A DNA stretch of 5,038 nt. Source: CAYMRB01 sp964392615. GTDB lineage: Bacteria; Planctomycetota; UBA8108. The translations under genes were made by a program, and so were the position numbers. Positions 1 to 5,038 of this stretch are shown piece after piece (within the stretch, counting starts at the first letter, position 1; each line of letters opens with the position of its first letter). The notes under the pieces are model-generated. The model saw only the letters and a program-made list of their open reading frames with translations. It had not been told where the DNA came from and made no database searches. The stretch spans positions 1-5,038 of the forward strand of contig CAYMRB010000590.1 in NCBI GenBank assembly GCA_964392615.1, in the 5' to 3' direction.

Positions 1-2
1 GC

Positions 3-56
3 TTCGCCGCGATGGTCGCCGCGATCGCCGCCTCGTTCTGCCAGCCGGCAACCGCT
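3..56 (+). other. Probable Sec signal peptide (C-terminal part)
   Basis: The reading frame enters from the left edge as FAA and continues MVAAIAASFCQPATA|GPDT. This is an Ala-rich hydrophobic stretch ending in a small-X-small motif (Ala-Thr-Ala), followed by a polar, acidic segment. Signal peptidase I cleavage after residue 15 (base 56) is the likely site. The positively charged n-region is not visible, so it is either upstream of the window or absent. That is one reason to think the ATG at base 12 may not be the real start. The Cys at residue 10 is preceded by Phe and does not make a good lipobox. Confidence 0.5.
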
Positions 57-2474
57 GGGCCCGACACCGGTGAGGCAGACGCAGCGCGGCCGACGCAACT
101 GCTCGACGTCACGGTCCGCGAAACGTGGGGGCTCGATCAAGCGCGGCCGGCGACCGGCGGTGTGCCGCTCGCACAAGGCGCCGCGCCGGAAGGGACGCGG
201 TTCGCGCTCGCCGACGAGGGCGGCCGGCCCGTGCCGATCCAGGCATCGGTCCTGGCGCGCTGGAAGGACGGCAGCGCGCGGTGGGTGTTGCTCGACTTCC
301 AGGCGCGGCCGCCGGTCGGCGGCGAGGCGCGCTACCGGCTGACTCGTCTCCCGACGGGGACGGCGCATGCGCCGCGGTCGCCCGTTCGCGTCGTCGAGCT
401 TGATCCCCCGAAGCGAGCGGTTCTCGATTCGGGAACGCTCCGACTCTCCCGGACCGAAGACGCGCTGCTGACGATCTCCGACCGCGTCGACGTGAAGCTC
501 GAGATCGTCGACGCCGCGGGCCGTCGCTGTCGTGGCGTCGTCGAGAGCGCGACCGTCGAGACGGCCGGATCGCTGCGGTCGACGCTCGCCCTGGTCGGCG
601 CGTTCCGCGCGCCCGATGGCGAACGCATCGTCGGTTTCCGAACGCGTGCGTCGGTGTTCGCGGGACGCTCGGACGTGCTGGTCGAGCCGCTCATCGTCGT
701 CGACTCGGCACGCAGCGTGATCCAGCGGATCCGCGCACTCGAGCTGCGCGTCATTCCCCGCAAGCCGGTCGCTTCCGCGACACTCGGCGGCGAGCCCGGC
801 TGGCGCGGAACGCCGGGTCCGTCGCGAACGCGGCTGCTGCAGTTCGACGATCGACACTACCGGCTGGAGGGCGTGCCGGGCGGAGCGCCGAAGATCGCCG
901 CGGGCGGAAAGGCGCCGGGATGGGCCGCGATGGCGGACGCGGGTGGAACGACGTCCCTCGCGGTCCGCGACTTTTGGCAAGGATGGCCGAAGAGCCTCGA
1001 AGTCGGCAGGAGCGGCCTGACAGTGGGACTCTTCCCCGCGTTCGAGGCCGGGACGTTCGACCACATGGAGCCGTGGTACAAGCACCAGTACCTCTTCGAT
1101 GGCTCGACGTATCGCCTGCGAGCCGGCCAGGCGCGTCGCTGGCAGATCTGGATCGACGTGTCGAAGGACGGCGGCCCCGGTGCCGTGCTCGCGACCGCCG
1201 CCGATCGACCGGCGGTCGTGTCGGCCGACCCGATCGCGGCGATCGCGAGCGGCGTCTGGGGTCCGATCGCTGCCGCCGGGACGCGCGGCATGGAAGAGTA
1301 CGACCCGTGGGCCGAGAACCTGTTCGTCAACGGGTACCTGAACTCGATCACGACGCAGCGCGACTACGGCGTGATGAACTGGGGAGATTGGTGGGGAGAG
1401 CGCGGCTGCAATTGGGGCAACCACGAGTACGACACGCCGCGACACATCCTCGCGCAGTTTGCACGCACCGGGGATCCGCGGTACCTCTGGGTCGGCGACA
1501 CCGCGGCACGCCACACGTCCGAGGTCGACGTCGTCCACTTCGTCAACGACGACCTGCGGCGACACTTCGGCGTGCGTTCGGACTACCCGGCGCGCCCCGG
1601 ACTGGTCCATCAACACTGCGTCGGCCACGTCAGCGGCTTCTACAGCGTCGACCGCATTCGCGAGCTCTACGTGTCGCTGGGCGTCGGCAAGAGTCAACGA
1701 CCCTACCTCTGCCTCGATCCGTACAACCTCGGGCACATCTGGACACAGGGGATGATGTACGCCCACTTCCTGACCGGCGATCCGTGGTTGCGCGAGACCG
1801 TCGAGAAGATCGGCGACAATCTCGCCCGGCTGGTCGAGGACCGCAAGTTCCGCTTCCGCGGGCACAGCCACTGCGGCCGCGTCAACGGTTGGACCATGCT
1901 GGCGATCGCCGGCGCGTACGAGCTCGACTTCGACGATCGCTACCTTCGCGCGATGCGGCTTCTGGCCGACGACGCCCTCTCCGAGCAGAACCCGGAGACG
2001 GGCGGCTGGCACTACCGACTGCCGTGGGGACATTGCTACTGCGATAAGAAGCACGTCGGCGAGGCGGCGTTCATCAGCGCGGTCCGCCTGAACGGCCTGA
2101 GCCGATACTGGCAGCTCACCGGTGACGACCGCATCCCCGACGCTGTCCGTCGCGGAGTGGCCAGGCTCTGCAGCGACACGTGGGAGGAAGAGCACAGCGG
2201 GTGGCGATACACGTCCTGCCCGAAGTCGGCGTCGGGTCCGGGTCGACAGACCGGCGTCATCGTCCAGGCGTACGTCAACAGCGTCACGATGACGCAGGAC
2301 GCCGAGCAGCTCCGCATCCTGCGCAAGGCGTGGAAGGCGAAGTTCGAGCGTCTGCGCAAGGCTCCGGCATCGCGACCGGGATTCGGCAAGTCGTACTCGA
2401 CGACGATGCTCGGCTGTCCAGAGGCCATGAACCTGTTCGTGAACGGATCCGGAAACACGCCGCCGCCGGATTAG
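3..2474 (+). CDS. Secreted exo-rhamnogalacturonan lyase-like (PcRGLX/YetA family) protein, 5' partial
   Basis: Probably an exported carbohydrate-active enzyme acting on pectin-like or other acidic polysaccharide; substrate unproven. The frame is open to the left edge and the first visible ATG is at base 12, so the true start may lie upstream. Residues below count from that ATG (820 aa). Residues 1-15 look like the end of a signal peptide. Residues about 29-112 resemble the PcRGLX/YetA N-terminal RIFT-barrel domain, with VPLAQG at 51-56 and WKDGSARWVLLDF at 84-96. A beta-rich middle (about 125-400) fits the family's central sandwich. Residues about 425-790 fit the alpha/alpha toroid, with DYGVMNWGDWWGER at 451-464, NWGNHEYDT at 467-475 and HQHCVGHVSGFYS at 533-545. 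The mature part has ten cysteines, suiting an extracytoplasmic location. Catalytic residues cannot be assigned by eye. The next gene follows after 60 bases on the same strand. I am fairly sure of the family, not of the activity. Confidence 0.8.
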   Translation, partial: FAAMVAAIAASFCQPATAGPDTGEADAARPTQLLDVTVRETWGLDQARPATGGVPLAQGAAPEGTRFALADEGGRPVPIQASVLARWKDGSARWVLLDFQARPPVGGEARYRLTRLPTGTAHAPRSPVRVVELDPPKRAVLDSGTLRLSRTEDALLTISDRVDVKLEIVDAAGRRCRGVVESATVETAGSLRSTLALVGAFRAPDGERIVGFRTRASVFAGRSDVLVEPLIVVDSARSVIQRIRALELRVIPRKPVASATLGGEPGWRGTPGPSRTRLLQFDDRHYRLEGVPGGAPKIAAGGKAPGWAAMADAGGTTSLAVRDFWQGWPKSLEVGRSGLTVGLFPAFEAGTFDHMEPWYKHQYLFDGSTYRLRAGQARRWQIWIDVSKDGGPGAVLATAADRPAVVSADPIAAIASGVWGPIAAAGTRGMEEYDPWAENLFVNGYLNSITTQRDYGVMNWGDWWGERGCNWGNHEYDTPRHILAQFARTGDPRYLWVGDTAARHTSEVDVVHFVNDDLRRHFGVRSDYPARPGLVHQHCVGHVSGFYSVDRIRELYVSLGVGKSQRPYLCLDPYNLGHIWTQGMMYAHFLTGDPWLRETVEKIGDNLARLVEDRKFRFRGHSHCGRVNGWTMLAIAGAYELDFDDRYLRAMRLLADDALSEQNPETGGWHYRLPWGHCYCDKKHVGEAAFISAVRLNGLSRYWQLTGDDRIPDAVRRGVARLCSDTWEEEHSGWRYTSCPKSASGPGRQTGVIVQAYVNSVTMTQDAEQLRILRKAWKAKFERLRKAPASRPGFGKSYSTTMLGCPEAMNLFVNGSGNTPPPD

Positions 2475-2484
2475 CAGCAACGCA

Positions 2485-2530
2485 CCTCGCCGGAGGGCCG
2501 AAGAACCGGAGAGCGGAACGTACGGCGAGG
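2485..2530 (+). repeat. Inverted repeat covering the ribosome-binding site of the downstream gene
   Basis: CCTCGCCG (2485-2492) is the exact reverse complement of CGGCGAGG (2523-2530), giving a perfect 8-bp stem with a 30-base loop. The 3' arm contains the GAGG core of the Shine-Dalgarno sequence of the gene starting at 2535. If the hairpin forms in the mRNA it would mask that site and lower translation of the second gene. The repeat is directly visible; a regulatory role is inference, and in GC-rich DNA an 8-bp match can arise by chance. Confidence 0.35.
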
Positions 2531-2533
2531 GAG
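2527..2533 (+). promoter_or_regulatory. Shine-Dalgarno sequence for the gene at 2535
   Basis: GAGGGAG lies one base upstream of the ATG at 2535, with the GAGG core (2527-2530) four bases from it. The spacing is short but workable. It supports 2535 as the start. I see no convincing -35/-10 promoter in the 60-base gap 2475-2534, which fits read-through transcription from the upstream gene. Confidence 0.6.
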
Positions 2534-2534
2534 C

Positions 2535-4895
2535 ATGACGACCGGACTATCGGTACTCGAAGAGCGGACGGCGACGCCCGACGATCGAAGCTCGCGGGGG
2601 CCGACCGCGCACGGCGTCGGCAGCGCCGGCTGGACGCTGTTCCTCGCCGCGCTGCTCGTGTCGGGCGCGTCGGGACTGATCAACCAGGTCGTGTGGCAAC
2701 GCGGTCTCAAGGTCTTCCTCGGCGGCTGCGAGACGCTGAGCTCGCTCGTCGTCGTGCTCGTCTTCATCCTCGGGCTCGGCGTCGGCTCCGCCTGGATGGG
2801 TGCGCGCGCGCACCGCGTGCGCCGGCCGCTGCGACGTCTCGCCGCGGTCGAGGGCTTGCTGTGCGCGGTCAACATCGTCGTGGCGGTGCTTCTCAGCCTC
2901 GATCTGACCGAGAGCATCTACGCCATCCAGCGCATCGCGGTCGGCGCCGGAGTGCCGTTGCGGCTCCTCTACGCACTCGCCGCGCTCGTTCTCCTGCTGC
3001 CGCCGTGCCTGCTCATGGGCATCACGATGCCGCTCGCCGCCGAGGCGGCGGAGTCGCGCTTGCGCTGCCGCTCGAGCACTCTTCTGAGCCTTCTCTTCTT
3101 CGTCAACACGCTCGGCGCTGTCGGCGGCGCGCTGGCCAGCGGCTTCCTTCTGCTGCCGCTTCTCGGTCAACGCGCGGCACTGGGCTTCGCGGCGGCGCTG
3201 AACGTCCTCGCCGCGGTGCTCCTCGTCGCGCTCGCCTCGCGCGTTCGGAAGCGCTTGGGCTCCCGCGGTCCCGACGCTGAATCGACGCCTCGGCCTGCCG
3301 CGCAGCGCGGGTCGTCGCAGCCAGGCGACCGTTGGCTCACACCGGTCAACATCGCCGGCTTCCTGCTCGGCTTCCTGGCGCTCGCGTGGGAGATGGTGAT
3401 CCTGCGCCTCGTCGCGCTCGCGCACCAACCCCTCCCGTATACGTTCGCGACGACGCTGTCGCTCTACCTCCTCCTCTGGTCGATCGGCGCGCTGCTCGCG
3501 TCCCGGTTCCGCTGGCACCTCAGCTGGCAGCTGCTCGGTCTGGCCGCGCTCGTCGCCGTCGTTCCCGGCGTCTACGACATCGACCGCTTCCGCGGCGAGC
3601 ACTCGCTCCTCGGCCTCGGCCTCGCGTACTTCCTGCCGTGCGTGCTGTTCGGCAGCGTCTTCGGGCACCTCGTCAGTCGCGTCGAAACCGAGTGGGGTCG
3701 ACACGTCGGCCGCTTCAGCGCGTTCAACACGGCAGGCTGCTGTGCCGGCATCCTCGTCGCGACGCTCATCGGCTACGAGCAGCACGGAGCGTACAGCGCG
3801 TGGGCGATCGCGTTCGGCGTCGTTGCCGTATACGGCTTCCTCGCACAGCACGGGGCTTCCGGACCCGATGGCGCCCCGAGCGGCGAAGGCGGCAAGCGCC
3901 GCTCGTCCGTCGCACGCCGCTGCTTGTGCGGACTCACCGTGCTGGCGGCGGTCGGCGCGGTCGCGACCACGGCCCTCGGCGTCGCGAAGCCTTACACCGA
4001 GCGCTCCCTGTTGTGGCGCAGCTACCACGGACGTGACGGTGTCATCGAGATCAGCAACGAGCGCGATCTCGTCTGGGACGGCCTGTGGCACTCGCGCCTG
4101 TCGAACGGCGAGGACCACGTTGGCACGACGAACTGGCTTCTCGCCACAGCCCCCGCCGCGTGCTACCGCGCGGATCAACCGATTCGGAGCGCGCTGGTCA
4201 TCGGCCTGGGCACCGGCGTGACGGCGGCGACGCTGACCGGCATCGACTCGATCGAGCGCGTCGTGGTCTACGACATCAATCGCACGCTCGAGGCGGTTCT
4301 CGCCGACTATCCCGAGGGCACGCTGCACGTGGCCGACGATCCGCGCATCGAGCTGCGCTGGCAGGACGGTCGCAGCGGGCTGGCGCTCGATCTCGCGCGC
4401 TACGATCTGATCACGCAGCAACCGCTGTGGCTCGAGCAGGCGGGTAGCAGCATCCTCCTGTCCGTCGAGTACCTCGAGCTCGTGCGATCGCGACTCGAGG
4501 ACGACGGCGTGTTCTGCGTCTACTCGAACTCGCGCGGCAACGCGGCGCAGGGCCTGCTCGTTCGCGAGACGATCCGCGCTGTCTTCCCGCACTGCGTGAG
4601 CTTCCTCGACGGCTACCTCGTCGTCGCGTCGCGCGCCCCGATCCGTCTCGACGCCGCGAAGCTCGAACGTCTGCTCGTCCGCCCGGGCCGCCTCTGGGAC
4701 GAGGTGCGCCGCACGGACGAGCGCCTTCGCAAGAGCGGCAAGCGCCACCACCGCTTCCTCGATCTTCTCGATACGCCCGACGAGCTCCCGTGGAGCGGCG
4801 CGGGTCGCGTGATCAGTGACGATCACCCGCTCGTCGAGTACCCCGGCGTCGCCGGGTGGCTCATCGATCCACCCGGCGAGCCGGCGTCGCGATAG
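2535..4895 (+). CDS. Fused MFS-like membrane protein/spermidine synthase-like protein with degenerate active site
   Basis: A 786-residue fusion of the 'fused MFS/spermidine synthase' type. After a hydrophilic N-terminus (1-30) come about 13 hydrophobic segments, near 31-50, 67-90, 102-121, 141-163, 183-208, 211-234, 269-291, 302-322, 329-346, 357-380, 394-413, 417-436 and 461-483. The first twelve form two similar six-helix halves. Residues about 484-786 are a SAM-methyltransferase-like Rossmann domain: nucleotide loop VIGLGTG (555-561), acidic strand end VVVYD (576-580), DGR (611-613) and the family's closing DDHPLVEY motif (762-769). The active-site stretch that in spermidine synthases reads roughly D-S-x-D-P is here QQPLW (628-632), so both acidic positions are lost (Q629, W632). 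Classical putrescine aminopropyl transfer is therefore doubtful and the true substrate is unknown. It probably shares a transcript with the upstream secreted enzyme. Confidence 0.88.
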   Translation: MTTGLSVLEERTATPDDRSSRGPTAHGVGSAGWTLFLAALLVSGASGLINQVVWQRGLKVFLGGCETLSSLVVVLVFILGLGVGSAWMGARAHRVRRPLRRLAAVEGLLCAVNIVVAVLLSLDLTESIYAIQRIAVGAGVPLRLLYALAALVLLLPPCLLMGITMPLAAEAAESRLRCRSSTLLSLLFFVNTLGAVGGALASGFLLLPLLGQRAALGFAAALNVLAAVLLVALASRVRKRLGSRGPDAESTPRPAAQRGSSQPGDRWLTPVNIAGFLLGFLALAWEMVILRLVALAHQPLPYTFATTLSLYLLLWSIGALLASRFRWHLSWQLLGLAALVAVVPGVYDIDRFRGEHSLLGLGLAYFLPCVLFGSVFGHLVSRVETEWGRHVGRFSAFNTAGCCAGILVATLIGYEQHGAYSAWAIAFGVVAVYGFLAQHGASGPDGAPSGEGGKRRSSVARRCLCGLTVLAAVGAVATTALGVAKPYTERSLLWRSYHGRDGVIEISNERDLVWDGLWHSRLSNGEDHVGTTNWLLATAPAACYRADQPIRSALVIGLGTGVTAATLTGIDSIERVVVYDINRTLEAVLADYPEGTLHVADDPRIELRWQDGRSGLALDLARYDLITQQPLWLEQAGSSILLSVEYLELVRSRLEDDGVFCVYSNSRGNAAQGLLVRETIRAVFPHCVSFLDGYLVVASRAPIRLDAAKLERLLVRPGRLWDEVRRTDERLRKSGKRHHRFLDLLDTPDELPWSGAGRVISDDHPLVEYPGVAGWLIDPPGEPASR
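4849..4879. terminator. Strong 11-bp hairpin in the 3' end of the membrane-protein gene
   Basis: TCGCCGGGTGG (4849-4859) and CCACCCGGCGA (4869-4879) are perfect reverse complements around a 9-base loop, and 9 of the 11 pairs are G-C. The hairpin lies in the last 16 codons, ending 13 bases before the stop codon. No T-run follows on either strand, so it is not a canonical intrinsic terminator. It may slow polymerase, or protect a transcript 3' end from exonucleases. The pairing is seen; the role is inferred. Confidence 0.4.
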
Positions 4896-4917
4896 CGGCT
4901 CGTCGAAGAACGGGCCG
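4896..4917. terminator. Hairpin filling the gap between convergent stop codons
   Basis: CGGCTCG (4896-4902) can pair with CGGGCCG (4911-4917): six Watson-Crick pairs plus one U-G wobble, with an 8-base loop (4903-4910). The stem occupies exactly the 22 bases between the two opposing stop codons, the usual place for a shared terminator. It lacks a T-tract in both directions, so any terminator call is tentative. Confidence 0.4.
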
Positions 4918-5038
4918 TCAGTCGCCCTCCGTCGCGTTCGACGAGACGAAGGTGTAGTGGAGTTCCGGCGTCTTGCGTCGGTGGATCGCCGCGGCGACCT
5001 CGCTGCGCAACCGGCCGGCGACTCGCTCGAGCGCGGCG
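4918..5038 (-). CDS. rbfA: Ribosome-binding factor A (RbfA), C-terminal fragment
   Basis: Reading the minus strand from the right edge, an open frame of 39 codons (5037-4921) ends at TGA (4920-4918). RbfA is a small KH-fold protein that binds the 30S subunit and helps 16S rRNA 5'-end maturation and cold adaptation. The fragment ALERVAGRLRSEV, then AAAIHRRKTPELHY, matches the family's final pattern: Leu-x-x-Ala-x-Gly-x-(I/L)-Arg-Ser-(E/x), a helix, an Arg-rich turn, then Pro-Glu-Leu and a beta strand. The end is unusual: after PELHY it reads TFVSSNATEGD and stops, so the Asp-x-Ser of the typical 'yD-x-S' is Val-Ser-Ser and the usual short tail helix is missing. The upstream part, and often infB, would lie beyond the window. 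The call rests on a short stretch; another KH-like protein is possible. Confidence 0.62.
   Translation of the reverse strand, partial: AALERVAGRLRSEVAAAIHRRKTPELHYTFVSSNATEGD

Noticed and set aside
12..41. Cys at residue 10 of the first protein as a lipoprotein attachment site
   Set aside because: The residue before it is Phe and the preceding positions do not fit a lipobox; the Ala-Thr-Ala signal peptidase I site five residues later is better.
1231..1245. Near-palindrome CGATCGC-G-GCGATCG in the first gene as an operator
   Set aside because: It lies deep in coding sequence and is accounted for by Ile-Ala-Ala-Ile codons; no promoter is nearby.
920..2047. A 375-codon plus-strand open frame inside the first gene
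   Set aside because: It is Arg-rich with no motif, and lies out of frame within a gene with clear family matches.
1317..2447. Repeated hexapeptide NLFVNG in the first protein (bases 1317-1334 and 2430-2447, 16 of 18 bases identical)
   Set aside because: Too short, and the flanks do not match. It is probably chance plus uniform codon use rather than a duplication.
2180..3280. A 366-codon plus-strand frame spanning the gap between the two main genes
   Set aside because: Its product is Arg/Ala-rich with no domain. It overlaps the ends of two well-supported genes and has no better start signal.
2547..4826. A 759-codon open frame on the minus strand opposite the membrane-protein gene
   Set aside because: Its product is an Arg/Glu/Ala-rich low-complexity chain with no recognisable domain. 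It is the complement of a convincing multi-motif gene, and long antisense frames are common in GC-rich DNA.

Overview
The window is GC-rich throughout, roughly two-thirds G+C by eye, and almost fully coding. It looks like ordinary bacterial chromosome from a high-GC Gram-negative lineage. A secreted YetA/PcRGLX-type polysaccharide-lyase-like enzyme next to a fused membrane/spermidine-synthase-like protein would suit Planctomycetota or a similar polysaccharide-degrading phylum, but this placement is a weak inference. I see no mobile element, CRISPR array, tRNA or rRNA.

Layout: (1) Bases 3-2474, plus strand: an exported protein of at least 820 residues, cut at its 5' end by the window edge. It has the three-part architecture of the exo-rhamnogalacturonan-lyase-like (PcRGLX/YetA) family. 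(2) A 60-base gap at 2475-2534 holds a Shine-Dalgarno sequence that also forms one arm of a perfect 8-bp inverted repeat. (3) Bases 2535-4895, plus strand: a 786-residue membrane protein with about 13 transmembrane segments, followed by a spermidine-synthase-like Rossmann domain whose two active-site acidic positions are substituted. (4) The 3' end of that gene and the 22-base gap after it hold a cluster of hairpins. (5) Bases 4918-5037, minus strand: the last 39 codons of a convergent gene that looks like ribosome-binding factor A (rbfA), continuing beyond the right edge.

The first two genes share a strand and are only 60 bases apart, so they are probably co-transcribed. A functional link between a carbohydrate-active enzyme and a membrane-tethered aminopropyltransferase-like protein is not obvious and cannot be shown from sequence alone. 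The third gene is housekeeping and converges on the pair, so the hairpins between the two stop codons are a plausible two-way transcript end.

The best candidates for something new are the degenerate, possibly extracytoplasmic, spermidine-synthase-like domain and the stacked hairpins at the convergent junction. No clear multi-gene system of a new type is visible.
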